From contig NZ_JAFKCT010000007.1 in assembly GCF_017254915.1 (NCBI RefSeq), positions 1-64,000 on the forward strand: a DNA stretch of 64,000 bases. Reading direction: 5' to 3'. The notes beneath the pieces are model-generated. The model did no database searches, had not been told where the DNA came from, and saw nothing but the letters and a program-made list of their open reading frames with translations. The position numbers were made by a program, and so were the translations under genes. This document shows positions 16,846 to 25,116 of the stretch, in pieces (within the stretch, counting starts at the first letter, position 1; each line of letters begins with the position of its first letter). The stretch comes from Algoriphagus oliviformis. GTDB taxonomy: Bacteria > Bacteroidota > Bacteroidia > Cytophagales > Cyclobacteriaceae.

Positions 16846-17060
16846 TAAAGATATAATACTTTCTGAAAAATGATGGTTTTTTTAGTTTAGCCCAGTTTTT
16901 TAGCCGGAATTGGACTTCCCACAGTTTGCATCTCGTCTTCATACTTACTGAGGCTTCGACTTGGTTCGACTGGCTCACCAGCGTCCGCATAGCCTGACAC
17001 GTCGACTCGCACGGCCCGACACCGGACATCCTAACCTCCCACTTCCCAACTTCCAACCTC
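16846..17060. other. Intergenic region with repeat remnants
   Basis: No gene seen. Composition returns to GC-rich. It holds CTTCGACTTGGTTCGACTGG at about 16956-16975, which resembles a common interspersed CTTCGACTACGCTCAGC repeat (see 53535-53550), and a pyrimidine repeat at 17031-17066 that runs into the end of the next gene. Confidence 0.4.
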
Positions 17061-17066
17061 CTACTT
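17031..17066. repeat. CTTCCAAC/CCCACTT pyrimidine repeat, copy 1
   Basis: Tandem-like words CCTCCCACTTCCCAAC then TTCCAACCTCCTACTTCC. The same kind of short pyrimidine (or, on the other strand, GGAAGTTGGGAAG) sequence appears at 53723-53754 and 55829-55879. This copy overlaps the stop codon region of the dehydrogenase gene. Confidence 0.5.
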
Positions 17067-20066
17067 CCTCAGCGTCCCCAAATAACCCACCAAATCCACC
17101 AATTCCTGCTCGCTAAGCGGGAACTTGGGCATTAGGGACTCGTCCAGTTGGGTAACTGATTCGATGTCGGCCAGCTTGTAGATGGTCTGCTCGCCGGAGC
17201 CGAGGAGCTTCACGATCAGGTCGTTTTCGGTCTTGGAGTTGACGATGCAGCGGATTTCCTTTCCGTCTTTGAATTTGACCAGCTGGGTTTCATAGCCAAA
17301 GCCCATGCCTTCTGAGGGGTTGACGATGGCGTTGAGCAGGGCTTCCTTGCTGAGTTTGTCACCGATCTCGGAGAGGCCCGGGCCAAAGTCTATGCCTTCC
17401 GTGCCGATCTTGTGGCAGGGGGTGCAATAGGTGGCCGCGAGGGTTTTTCCTTTCTCCTCGTCGCCGGTGGCAGCAAGCATCTTTGGAAGGTCGTAGTTCG
17501 TTCCCATGCTCTCCCCGTATTTTTCGGTGGCGAGTTGGCGTAGGTTGGAGTTCCAGGAGGACATCAGGATCTTTTGGGCGATGGGAAGGAGCTCGGCGGG
17601 GATTTGGTCTTTCTCGGCAAATTCCCAAAGCGTGGGCTCGGAGTTGTAGCCCTTGGCTTCTTCCATGGCGGCGGTTCGGATTTCGTTGTTAGCCTTGGGG
17701 TCGCTCCAGATTTTGGCCAGGAGCAGGGCCATGTCACGATTGTCCACCACGCCAAACTTGCGGATGGCCGCGATGGCCTTGGCCTGGTCTGGATCTTTCA
17801 TGGCTTTTTCCACCTCGCTGTAGCCATAGAGGGAGGTGAAGATATTCGCAGCCGTACCCGCCAACCTCGTGTCACTTTCCTGATAGGCGATTGCCAAAAG
17901 CCTATCCTTTTGATCCTTGAGCCCATATTTCCGGACAATGTCCAAAAAGTCCCGGTCGTCGGCGATCACCCCGGCCTCGGCTTTAGCCAGATTGAGAAGT
18001 TGGGCGTCAGGCTTTTTGGAATCGTAAATCGCCTGGCGCAGGATGATGACTTGGTCTTCGTTTTGGCCTTTGGCAAGCAGGTTTTTCAGGGTTTGGTTTT
18101 TCAGATCCGCGTTTTGGAAGTCCAGGGCACGGTAGTAGCGGTGGTCGGCGGGGCTATTTTCCGCCAAAATCAATTGCTCCAGCAGTTCGGTCGTATTGGC
18201 AGCGCGGGATCTCCAGACCAGGTCTTTGGCTTCCGCGGATTCTACCCAGCCGCTTCCTGTTTTTTCCAAGTAGGCCGACAGATACGAATCCCAACGATAT
18301 TCCGCCGCAATACCAAGCGCTTCCAGGTACCAGCGGTCGCCGGATTGGTAGGACTCGGCCAGTTTCTGCCAGACAGCGGGCTGGTCTTCGTAGCGGATCG
18401 CGACCGCGACTTCCCTTCTTACCTGCGCGGAGGGGTCTGCTGCCATTTCCAAAAGGAAAGCAGAATCCTTCATGCCATTGATTCTCGACGCTCTAACGGC
18501 CGCCACACGGATGTTTTCATCCGAATCGGCCGCAGCCTTTTTGATGTACTCGTCTCCATGAGGCAGCTTGGTGAGCAACCAAAATGCGCGGGCCTTCATG
18601 CGTGGATCTTCCGAAGCATAAAGCTCTTCCAGTGCTTCTTTTGCCTCGGCTCCTTTTTCACGAAGTGCCATAAAAGCCTTGAAATGGATGGCCCGGTTGG
18701 GATTTTGCAGCAGCTCAATCAGGGATTTTACCGAAGAATAGTCGGGAGCGGAAACCTTGTATTTGGACTTTTTGGGAGCCAAGCGATAGACTCGGCCCTT
18801 GTCCAGATCGCCGACGGCGTGTCCGCCGACCCCCGGATCGTACCAGTCGGAGATGAAGATGGAGCCGTCAGGAGCGACCGTCACATCCGAGGGACGAAAC
18901 CAGTTGTCGCGGGTATTGCCGTCCAGGATCAACTCAGCCTTGCCGGTGAAGCCAGCGCCGGACGTCTCCACCGGATACATGCGGATCACGTTGGGGCCTG
19001 CGTCGGCATGGATGACTTGGTTTTGGTATTGGGCGGGGAGGAGCTTGCCTTCGTAGACGAGGATCCCGGTGGGCGAACCGGCATAGTTTTGCACCAGGTT
19101 TGGCACGACTCCGGGGTCGTTGAGGTGCCAGTGCTGCTGCCAGACAGAGTCCTCCATATTGATGCGGCGGGTTCTCCAGTCGCTTTTGGTCATCTCGTCC
19201 TTGAAGCCGTAGTTGCCGTAGTCCATCACGAAGTTGATCCGCGTGGAGCGGTTGCCGTCGTCGTCGTTGTCGCTTTGCCACATGCGCCCGTAGCTGTCCA
19301 CTGCCAGTTCGTAGTTGTTTCGAAAGTTCCAGCCCAATAGCTCCACGTTGCTGCCGTCGGGGTCACAGCGGAAAACCATACCTTCCTGGTAGGGAGCCGT
19401 TTCGGAATTGATCGGCTGACCTAGGGGGTCTAGAAGAGGCGAACCGTCTCCTTTGTGCAGGCCCTTTCCCTCGTTGCCATAGTTGAAATAGAGCTTCCCG
19501 TCCGCTGCGAACGTGAAGGCGTGCATGCCGTGGTCGTGCTGTACTCCGCCCACGCCAGTGAAAAGGATTTCCTTGCTGTCGGGGACGTCGTCCCCGTTTT
19601 CATCGGTGAAGACAAAGACATTCGGGCTGACCGAAACGAAGATTTTGTTTCCCAAGACGGCTATACCCAAGGCGGCATTGATGTCCGTGCCTTGGTAGAA
19701 GACGGTGGATTGGTCGGCCTTTCCGTCCCCGTCCGTGTCTTCGAGGATGAGGATGCGGTCGCCCTCCGCTTTGGTGGGGTTCTTGGGGTTGAGGTTGGTC
19801 CGATAGTTATAGGCTTCCGTGATCCAGATCCGGCCGCGGTCGTCTATGTCCATGTTGGTCGGATTGGTGAGCATGGGCTCGGAGGCGAAGAGCGTCAGTT
19901 CCAGTCTGTCATCCATTATTTCGATCCCGTCCACGGCATATTCCGGGGAGCGTCTTTGCTCGTCGGTGAGCGCTTTGTACTCTTCGTCGGTGAGTTGGGG
20001 TTTGCTGCTTTCGCAGGAAAAAATCAGGACAGAGGCGATTGCCAAGAACGGAATCGAGGTTTTCAT
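17061..20066 (-). CDS. PVC-type dehydrogenase lipoprotein with HEAT-like region and cytochrome c
   Basis: 1001 residues from ATG 20066, chosen because a lipoprotein leader (LIFSC) follows; the frame runs 14 codons further up. Order of parts: a beta-propeller of the soluble glucose/sorbosone dehydrogenase type (about 30-440, with DRGRIWITEAYNYR, GDRILILEDTDGDGKAD, HDHGMHAFTFAADGKLYFNYGN and DGSIFISDWYDPGVGGHA), a HEAT-like helical region (about 450-860), and a C-terminal c-type cytochrome with CTPCH heme motif, FGPGLSEIG and ESLMPKFPLSEQELVDLVGYL. The family is common in Planctomycetes and Bacteroidota and is thought to oxidise sugars or related compounds in the periplasm; the substrate is unknown. 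It is not obviously in an operon. Confidence 0.85.
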   Translation of the reverse strand: MKTSIPFLAIASVLIFSCESSKPQLTDEEYKALTDEQRRSPEYAVDGIEIMDDRLELTLFASEPMLTNPTNMDIDDRGRIWITEAYNYRTNLNPKNPTKAEGDRILILEDTDGDGKADQSTVFYQGTDINAALGIAVLGNKIFVSVSPNVFVFTDENGDDVPDSKEILFTGVGGVQHDHGMHAFTFAADGKLYFNYGNEGKGLHKGDGSPLLDPLGQPINSETAPYQEGMVFRCDPDGSNVELLGWNFRNNYELAVDSYGRMWQSDNDDDGNRSTRINFVMDYGNYGFKDEMTKSDWRTRRINMEDSVWQQHWHLNDPGVVPNLVQNYAGSPTGILVYEGKLLPAQYQNQVIHADAGPNVIRMYPVETSGAGFTGKAELILDGNTRDNWFRPSDVTVAPDGSIFISDWYDPGVGGHAVGDLDKGRVYRLAPKKSKYKVSAPDYSSVKSLIELLQNPNRAIHFKAFMALREKGAEAKEALEELYASEDPRMKARAFWLLTKLPHGDEYIKKAAADSDENIRVAAVRASRINGMKDSAFLLEMAADPSAQVRREVAVAIRYEDQPAVWQKLAESYQSGDRWYLEALGIAAEYRWDSYLSAYLEKTGSGWVESAEAKDLVWRSRAANTTELLEQLILAENSPADHRYYRALDFQNADLKNQTLKNLLAKGQNEDQVIILRQAIYDSKKPDAQLLNLAKAEAGVIADDRDFLDIVRKYGLKDQKDRLLAIAYQESDTRLAGTAANIFTSLYGYSEVEKAMKDPDQAKAIAAIRKFGVVDNRDMALLLAKIWSDPKANNEIRTAAMEEAKGYNSEPTLWEFAEKDQIPAELLPIAQKILMSSWNSNLRQLATEKYGESMGTNYDLPKMLAATGDEEKGKTLAATYCTPCHKIGTEGIDFGPGLSEIGDKLSKEALLNAIVNPSEGMGFGYETQLVKFKDGKEIRCIVNSKTENDLIVKLLGSGEQTIYKLADIESVTQLDESLMPKFPLSEQELVDLVGYLGTLRK

Positions 20067-20130
20067 AGGTTGAGGTTTTTGGGTTTGGCAGGAAAAAAAG
20101 ACTGCCAAGCAAAATAGGGGATAAGGGGCT

Positions 20131-20147
20131 GTTTACCAAGCGTAAAC
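20131..20147. promoter_or_regulatory. Operator-like palindrome GTTTAC-N5-GTAAAC
   Basis: A perfect six-base inverted repeat with five-base spacer, about 65 bases upstream of the start of the large dehydrogenase gene on the minus strand. The size fits a dimeric regulator site. No regulator gene is nearby. Confidence 0.3.
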
Positions 20148-20246
20148 TTTTTTGGCAAAAGCAACGGGAGCGAGCCTGCGTGACCGGGGAGCGGAAACGC
20201 ACGCGAAGGCTTGCCTATCCAATCAAAAAATGCCTGGGTTTTCCGA

Positions 20247-20933
20247 CTAGTCCAGCTGCTGTAGGATGTCCTTGGCCTGCTGCTGGTAGGGGTTGGGATT
20301 GGCGGCAGTGACCCGCAGGGCTTGGGCTGCCCTTTCCGGCATGTTGAGCTTGAAGTATCCCAAGGCGGCAAACCAATGGGCTACCTCTTTGGACGCGGGT
20401 TCGGAGCTGGACTTGACCAGCATCAGCAGTGGGACGGCCTTTTCCGGTCTGCCGAGCTCGAGCTGGCAAATGCCCTGATAGAGCAGCAGGTAGTCTGAGT
20501 CTGGTCTGAGCGGGATGCCTTCGAAGATCGTATTGGCTCGCCCGAAATCCCCAGCCTCGAAAGCTTTGAAAGCCTCTGTCTTCTGTTGGGTATGTTCGCT
20601 ACCCAGCATCGCAGTGCTGATTTGGTTAGGGAGGGTCTGGTAGTACTGGGCGTATAGCTTTTCTCCCTGGCTTTTGCCCAGCGTGATCCACAGCAGGTAG
20701 CCCGCCAACACGAGAATGACAGCGATCAAGGCGGGAAAAAGCCATGGTCTTAGCTTGCCAGGACGTTTGCGGGAACGTTTTTCGGCCAGCTGCAGCGCAG
20801 CCCTGCCGTTGGTTTCTTGTACGAGTTCGGCTTTGTACTTCGGATTTTCCTCGATCAGATCTTCAAAAAGTCGCTGATCCTCCGGACTCATCTTGCCTTC
20901 GAGGTAGTCGTCGATTAGTTTTTGCAAATCCAT
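20247..20933 (-). CDS. Single-pass membrane protein with TPR-like C-terminal domain
   Basis: 228 residues. The N-terminus (DLQKLIDDYLEGKMSPEDQRLFEDLIEENP) is the helical segment seen at the start of many Bacteroidota anti-sigma-like or TPR proteins. A membrane helix lies at about 64-85 (PWLFPALIAVILVLAGYLLWI), preceded by Arg/Lys, so the N-terminus is cytoplasmic. Residues about 120-225 form TPR-like helical pairs (AFKAFEAGDFGRANTIFEGI, YLLLYQGICQLELGRPEKAVPLL, FAALGYFKLNMPERAAQAL). Possible role: scaffold or signalling across the inner membrane. No sigma factor gene is adjacent, which argues against a dedicated anti-sigma role. Confidence 0.75.
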   Translation of the reverse strand: MDLQKLIDDYLEGKMSPEDQRLFEDLIEENPKYKAELVQETNGRAALQLAEKRSRKRPGKLRPWLFPALIAVILVLAGYLLWITLGKSQGEKLYAQYYQTLPNQISTAMLGSEHTQQKTEAFKAFEAGDFGRANTIFEGIPLRPDSDYLLLYQGICQLELGRPEKAVPLLMLVKSSSEPASKEVAHWFAALGYFKLNMPERAAQALRVTAANPNPYQQQAKDILQQLD

Positions 20934-21098
20934 AGCTAAAAGTTTTCACCGTCACTGAAGCCGAGCCAGGGTAGTCGGCATCGGCCCAAGGTGTTGGGAA
21001 GGCGCACAGCCAAGCTTCCCCTTTCCGGTGTAAGAGTAAATAAGGTAAACAGAATTTTTCTTACTAACCTGCTCTTGTCTAAAGGAAAATGTCCTCGC

Positions 21099-22094
21099 CT
21101 AGACCTTTGAGTCTTTAGTTAGAAAAAGAACAAGATCCGAAAGACTGCCAAAGGACTTGCCGCGAAATTCAAGCGAAAGCGGTTCGCTTTTTATAAAAAT
21201 CGGATCAGAGACAGCGGGAATTCGGGCTTTGGAAAGGGCTTTTTCCACCCAAAAAACCCAGGCGTTATCCCCCTCGATTTTCCAGTCGCTTGCCAATTGG
21301 TCTTTGGTTTCCACCTTTCCCCGCTCTGGGCTGAAGTGGAATTTGTCGCCGGGAAGCAGGCGGTTGATCTCTCCGGAAAGTATCAGGTCTTCGGGTATGC
21401 CCGCGGCCAGTTTCCGCTCCCGCCCTATGAGCCAAAATCGGTCGGCCGTCTCCAGGGCGATGTCCAGGTCGTGGGTCACCACGAGCACGGCTTTTCCCTG
21501 ATCCCGGGCGATGCCCCGCAGGAGGTGCATGAGCTCCAGACGGTTTTCCAGATCGAGGTGGGCGGTGGGTTCGTCGAGGATGATGAGTTGCCCGTCCTGT
21601 GCCAAAGCCCGGGCCACCATGGCTTTCTGCCGCTGTCCATCGCTGATTTCGCTGAGGCGCTCGTCGCGGATGGGTTCGGTTTTGGTGTCAAAAAGCGCCT
21701 TTTCGACGATCTCCCGGTCTGTTTGTGCCAGCTTTCCCATCCAGCCCGTGTGTGGCGTCCTGCCCAGAGCTACGAGCTGCCCTACCGTCATATTTCCGGG
21801 GAAGACAGGATCGGTGAGGACTACGGAGATTTGCTTGGCGAGCTGCTCGGGATTGAAGGTTTGGATAGGTTTTCCCTCCAGCAGGATTTGGCCCTGCCAA
21901 GGGGAAATATGTCCCAAAATCGCTTTGATCAGCGTGGATTTGCCCACGCCGTTGGGGCCAAGGAGACAGGTGAGTTCGCCGCGGAAAAGTTGGAAATCCA
22001 AGCCGTGCAGGATTTCCTTTTTGGTGTTTTTGTGGAGGTAGCCTAGCGAAAGCCCTTTCCCTTCCAGTGCGATATGTTTCCGAAAAGCAGTCAT
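21099..22094 (-). CDS. btuD: Cobalamin-type ABC importer ATPase (BtuD/FecE-like)
   Basis: 331 residues from ATG 22094; the frame extends 20 codons upstream but only into a palindromic repeat. Walker A GPNGVGKST, Q-loop region, signature LSEISDGQRQ, Walker B LIILDEPTAHLD and switch His VVTHDLD are all present. It is of the FecE/BtuD/HmuV type that powers import of B12, heme or siderophores. The C-terminal ~80 residues (after GEINRLLPGDKF) extend beyond the core ATPase, as in Bacteroidota homologues. It is the last gene of a leftward set BtuF-BtuC-BtuD. B12 as substrate is inferred from the divergent cobalamin riboswitch. Confidence 0.88.
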   Translation of the reverse strand: MTAFRKHIALEGKGLSLGYLHKNTKKEILHGLDFQLFRGELTCLLGPNGVGKSTLIKAILGHISPWQGQILLEGKPIQTFNPEQLAKQISVVLTDPVFPGNMTVGQLVALGRTPHTGWMGKLAQTDREIVEKALFDTKTEPIRDERLSEISDGQRQKAMVARALAQDGQLIILDEPTAHLDLENRLELMHLLRGIARDQGKAVLVVTHDLDIALETADRFWLIGRERKLAAGIPEDLILSGEINRLLPGDKFHFSPERGKVETKDQLASDWKIEGDNAWVFWVEKALSKARIPAVSDPIFIKSEPLSLEFRGKSFGSLSDLVLFLTKDSKV

Positions 22095-22155
22095 TTGCTG
22101 GAGGGAAATTTTTTTGAGTCTTGGGAATAGCCCAAGATGTAGGAATCGACGCATT

Positions 22156-22187
22156 CCCCCTTTTGCAAAAGGGGGCTAGGGGGATTT
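22156..22187. repeat. CCCCCTTT palindromic repeat, copy 2
   Basis: CCCCCTTTTGCAAAAGGGGG (22156-22175) is a perfect 20-base palindrome followed by CTAGGGGGATTTTGC. Copies of the same type occur at 14624-14690 and 55940-55973. It lies in the gap between the ATPase and permease genes of the B12 importer. Confidence 0.75.
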
Positions 22188-22241
22188 TGCAATCCACTTG
22201 TGTTCGTTTTTATGTTGCGAGCTCCGTGCACTTTCATTTTC

Positions 22242-23255
22242 TCAAAAATCCCGGCTAAAATTCCTTTTCAAAATCAGGGTAATCACAATGGGAGCCCCGA
22301 CGAGCGAGGTCACCGCATTGATCGGAAGGGTGCTGGCAATGCCAGGAAGCTGCCCCGCCGCGTCGCAGAGCAGCAGCAGGATGGCTCCAATCAGGGCCGA
22401 ACCCGGAAACAAGACCCTGTGGTCGGAGCTTTTCCAGACCATCCGCGCCAGATGCGGTACCGCGATGCCTACAAAGGCTACCGGCCCGCAAAATGCCGTG
22501 ATCCCTCCGGCAAGGATTCCCGTGCTGGCGATCATCACCCAGCGCATGGTGGCAGTGTGGATGCCCATGCTTTTCGCGTAGATTTCCCCGAGCAGGAGGG
22601 CGTTGTAGGATTTGATGGAGCCGATCACGGGGATGCAGCCAATGACGATCAATACGGCCAAAATGCCGACCTGCGCCCAAGCCAGGGCTCCCAGGCTGCC
22701 CATGGACCAGACGGTGAAAAGCTTCAGCGCATCCGCTCCCGAGAAGTAGGAAAGCACTGAAATCACCGCCGAAACGGCCGAGCCAAACATCAGACCGACG
22801 ATCAGGAGGGTCATGCTGTCCTTCACCCGCCAGGCAACCAGAGAGACCGCGGAAAGCACAAGTCCTGCTCCCAACACCCCAGCGACGGCGATGGCCCAGG
22901 AGTTGATCCCGCTGATCGCAAAGCCAAATGCGGAGCCTGCCAAGATCAAAATCGCCACGCCCAATCCAGCGCCGGAGCTGATGCCCAGGACGAAGGGGCC
23001 TGCGAGGGGATTTCGGAAAAACGTCTGCATCTGCAAGCCACTCAGGCTAAGTCCAATGCCTGCGAAAATGGCCACCAACGCCTTGGGAAGGCGATAGTTG
23101 AGGATGATCTGCTCCCAGGAGGCCTTGTTCCAGTCTCCCGACAGCAGTCCCGACACGATCTCGCCGAAAGGGATCATGACTGAGCCGAGGCCCAGATTGA
23201 GCAGGAAGCTCAGTCCGAGGATCAGGAGGCCGATGGGGAAGAGGTAGGGTCGCAT
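22242..23255 (-). CDS. btuC: FecCD-family ABC permease (BtuC-like)
   Basis: 337 residues from ATG 23255; a GTG ten codons upstream is possible. Ten hydrophobic segments in the order expected for BtuC/FecCD permeases. Family blocks: LNYRLPKALVAIFAGIGLSLSGLQMQTFFRNPLAGPFVLGISSGA near the N-terminus (TM2-TM3), YNALLLGEIYAKSMGI, and GPVAFVGIAVPHLARM before the last helices. The conserved loop that contacts the ATPase (Gly-rich, about 215-225) is present. It forms the membrane channel of the importer with the neighbouring ATPase and binding protein. It is separated from the binding-protein gene by a long inverted repeat. Confidence 0.9.
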   Translation of the reverse strand: MRPYLFPIGLLILGLSFLLNLGLGSVMIPFGEIVSGLLSGDWNKASWEQIILNYRLPKALVAIFAGIGLSLSGLQMQTFFRNPLAGPFVLGISSGAGLGVAILILAGSAFGFAISGINSWAIAVAGVLGAGLVLSAVSLVAWRVKDSMTLLIVGLMFGSAVSAVISVLSYFSGADALKLFTVWSMGSLGALAWAQVGILAVLIVIGCIPVIGSIKSYNALLLGEIYAKSMGIHTATMRWVMIASTGILAGGITAFCGPVAFVGIAVPHLARMVWKSSDHRVLFPGSALIGAILLLLCDAAGQLPGIASTLPINAVTSLVGAPIVITLILKRNFSRDF

Positions 23256-23307
23256 TTTGGTTTGGCTTTCGGTCGGTGGGGACACCGACCAAGGTATTGG
23301 ATTGTTG

Positions 23308-23418
23308 CGTCATTGCGAGCGACGCAGGAGCAAAGCAATCTGTTCCGTGGTAAGATTGCTTCAGGGTTTTTGCGGCAGAAAGAAACTTTTGAACGCAAAA
23401 GAACCCTTCGCAATGACG
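23308..23418. repeat. CATTGCGA long inverted repeat
   Basis: CGTCATTGCGA (23308-23318) pairs with TCGCAATGACG (23408-23418); inside, AAGCAATCT (23333-23341) pairs with AGATTGCTT (23353-23361). This pattern is a widespread interspersed repeat of Bacteroidota and other phyla. It lies between the permease and binding-protein genes and would form a large cruciform or hairpin in the transcript. Confidence 0.75.
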
Positions 23419-23485
23419 AATTGGGATCGATTCGTGGCATTCATGAGGATGCAGTTTATGGGTTTTGATTCAGTATCGATTGTGT

Positions 23486-24652
23486 TTAGTTCAACTTTTG
23501 GTAAAAATAGAGTTCATAGTCCGGAAGCAAGTCCGGATGCAGGATTTTGATCATGTCTTGGAGCAAAAGATCCGGGCGGACGTAGCCGAGTTCGAAATAT
23601 TCCAACCCGCCCGTTGCGCCTTTTTTTGCCGTATAGGTATAGACTTGGCCATTTTTCCAAGCCTGAAATGCTTGGTAGCGAGGCTCGGAATTCCCCATGG
23701 TTTTCAGGTCGGGAAAGTCCGCCGAGCCAATCCAAAAGTCGGCTTCCAGGGCCTTGTCCAGCACAAATTCATAGTTGAGCTGTAGGCTTCCCGTGCCAGC
23801 CTGGTCGGCAAAGAGATAGGCTCCACCGGCATTTTGGAGGATCCGTGCACCCCAGCTTTCTGCGCCAGGCGCGTACCAGATATCTTGGTACATCACCCCG
23901 CTGAGGACTTTTGGTTTTGCGGTTTCCGGGATGGAGGCTGCCAACTTTTCGGCAGCCAGATAGGCTGTTTTGATTTCTTCGAAAGCTGCCACCGACTCCT
24001 CGTATTTCCCCAGCAAAATGCCCGTGAACTTGATCCATTCGGCTCTTCCCAGCGGGTTTTGCTCCACATATTCCCCGTTGATCAGGGCGGGGATGCCGGC
24101 CTGTGCAAAGAGGTCGAGGTAGCGCAGGTCTTCCCCCAAAGTCGAGATCATCATCCAATCCGGCTTGAGGTCGATGACCATCTCGGGATTGGCGGAGGGG
24201 CCGCTGCCCAAGTCGGTGACCTTGCCGGAGTCTATGAGCGCTCGGGCTGTGGGGGAGGAGATGAGATTGGTGTTGGGAAAGCCCCTGAGCAGCGGGGTAG
24301 CTTCCAGCAGGTCCAGATGCGGAATCTGCGTGGTGGAGGTCATCACAACCTTGGCGATCGGAAGCTGCACCACGGCATCAAAACCGGATTTTTCGGCTTG
24401 GGAGTTTTCCTCCAAGACCAAGTATCGGAAGGTTTTTTCAGCACCCGTGTAGCCTTGGGTCACGTGGATTTCCCAAAAATCTTCGCCCCGATAAATTTCA
24501 AAACCCTCGGCATATTCCAGGGTAACTGGATTTTTTTCGGGGGATTGTTCCGCTTTTTTTTCGCAGGAGGAAAAAAGCAGCAATAGCCAGATCAGGATAG
24601 TGCAAGTCTTTGAAAATGAGCTGTAAAAATGGGTGTTGGGTTGGAAAGTCAT
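23486..24652 (-). CDS. btuF: ABC importer substrate-binding lipoprotein (BtuF-like)
   Basis: 388 residues from ATG 24652, chosen because a lipoprotein leader (LIWLLLLFSSC) follows; 31 upstream codons in frame are ignored. Family features: VVMTSTTQIPHLDLLEA, NLISSPTARALIDSGKVTDLGS, PEMVIDLKPDWMMIS and AGIPALINGEYVEQNPLGRAEWIKFTGILLGK, all typical of class III (FecB/BtuF/FhuD) binding proteins with a rigid central helix. It delivers substrate to the BtuC-like permease encoded next. It is divergent from the riboswitch-controlled BtuB-like receptor, which supports a corrinoid substrate. Confidence 0.88.
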   Translation of the reverse strand: MTFQPNTHFYSSFSKTCTILIWLLLLFSSCEKKAEQSPEKNPVTLEYAEGFEIYRGEDFWEIHVTQGYTGAEKTFRYLVLEENSQAEKSGFDAVVQLPIAKVVMTSTTQIPHLDLLEATPLLRGFPNTNLISSPTARALIDSGKVTDLGSGPSANPEMVIDLKPDWMMISTLGEDLRYLDLFAQAGIPALINGEYVEQNPLGRAEWIKFTGILLGKYEESVAAFEEIKTAYLAAEKLAASIPETAKPKVLSGVMYQDIWYAPGAESWGARILQNAGGAYLFADQAGTGSLQLNYEFVLDKALEADFWIGSADFPDLKTMGNSEPRYQAFQAWKNGQVYTYTAKKGATGGLEYFELGYVRPDLLLQDMIKILHPDLLPDYELYFYQKLN

Positions 24653-24730
24653 GGCTAAGGCCGAAGGGAATTTTCCGCCAAGGTAGATAGGAAGCCTTCT
24701 GTTTTCCAAAATTTGCAGGCGGCTGTCCCT

Positions 24731-24760
24731 TTTGCATACGGCCAAATTCGCTTTACTTTG
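24731..24760 (+). promoter_or_regulatory. Bacteroidota-type promoter for the B12 riboswitch transcript
   Basis: TTTG at 24731-24734, 19 bases, then TACTTTG at 24754-24760, one base short of the TAnnTTTG consensus of the primary sigma factor of Bacteroidota. The predicted start, about 24767, coincides with the start of the riboswitch fold. Confidence 0.5.
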
Positions 24761-24766
24761 CGGCCG

Positions 24767-24980
24767 ATTTAGGTTCCCGATCTAAGCCCAAATGGGATTG
24801 GCGCTCGGGATGAAAAGGGAATCCGGTGCGAAACCGGAGCTGTCCCCGCAACTGTAAGTCTGTGCCTCGGAGCGATCCGGGGAAAACTTTTGCACTACTA
24901 TGCCATTTCCAGTCCCGATAGCTATCGGGACGGGAGAGAAGGCCGGCAAAAGTCAGACAAGCCAGGAGACCTGCCTTGAT
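24767..24980 (+). ncRNA. Cobalamin riboswitch
   Basis: The conserved core is clear: GGGAATCCGGTGCGAAACCGG at 24816-24836, CTGTCCCCGCAACTGTAAG at 24840-24858, and the B12 box AGCCAGGAGACCTGCC at 24960-24975. It precedes the BtuB-like receptor gene by about 140 bases and should repress it when adenosyl- or methylcobalamin is bound, by terminating transcription or hiding the start site. The variable arm between the core and the B12 box carries an 18-base interspersed palindrome (24913-24930). Confidence 0.95.
24913..24930. repeat. TCCCGATAGCTATCGGGA palindrome inside the riboswitch
   Basis: A perfect 18-base palindrome located in the peripheral arm of the cobalamin riboswitch. A related copy (TCCCGATCACTATCGGGA) lies at 53569-53586 in an intergenic gap, so it behaves as an interspersed repeat. 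Confidence 0.7.
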
Positions 24981-25116
24981 CGTCTGATTCTGTGCTTTCG
25001 GAGGAAAAGCAAAAAGGATTTGTCGATTTCCCTTCCCCTGGCTGGGGCAAGGTTGGTTTTCAATTCTTTCCATTTCCCTTCAGGCCCGAATCGAGTTAAA
25101 CCAAATTCGATCGGAC

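Noticed and set aside
16658..17056. 132-residue minus-strand frame upstream of the nuclease gene
   Set aside because: It crosses element 3 and other repeats; composition is not protein-like.
17574..19340. 588-residue plus-strand frame opposite the dehydrogenase gene
   Set aside because: Shadow of a GC-rich gene; no start, domain or composition support.
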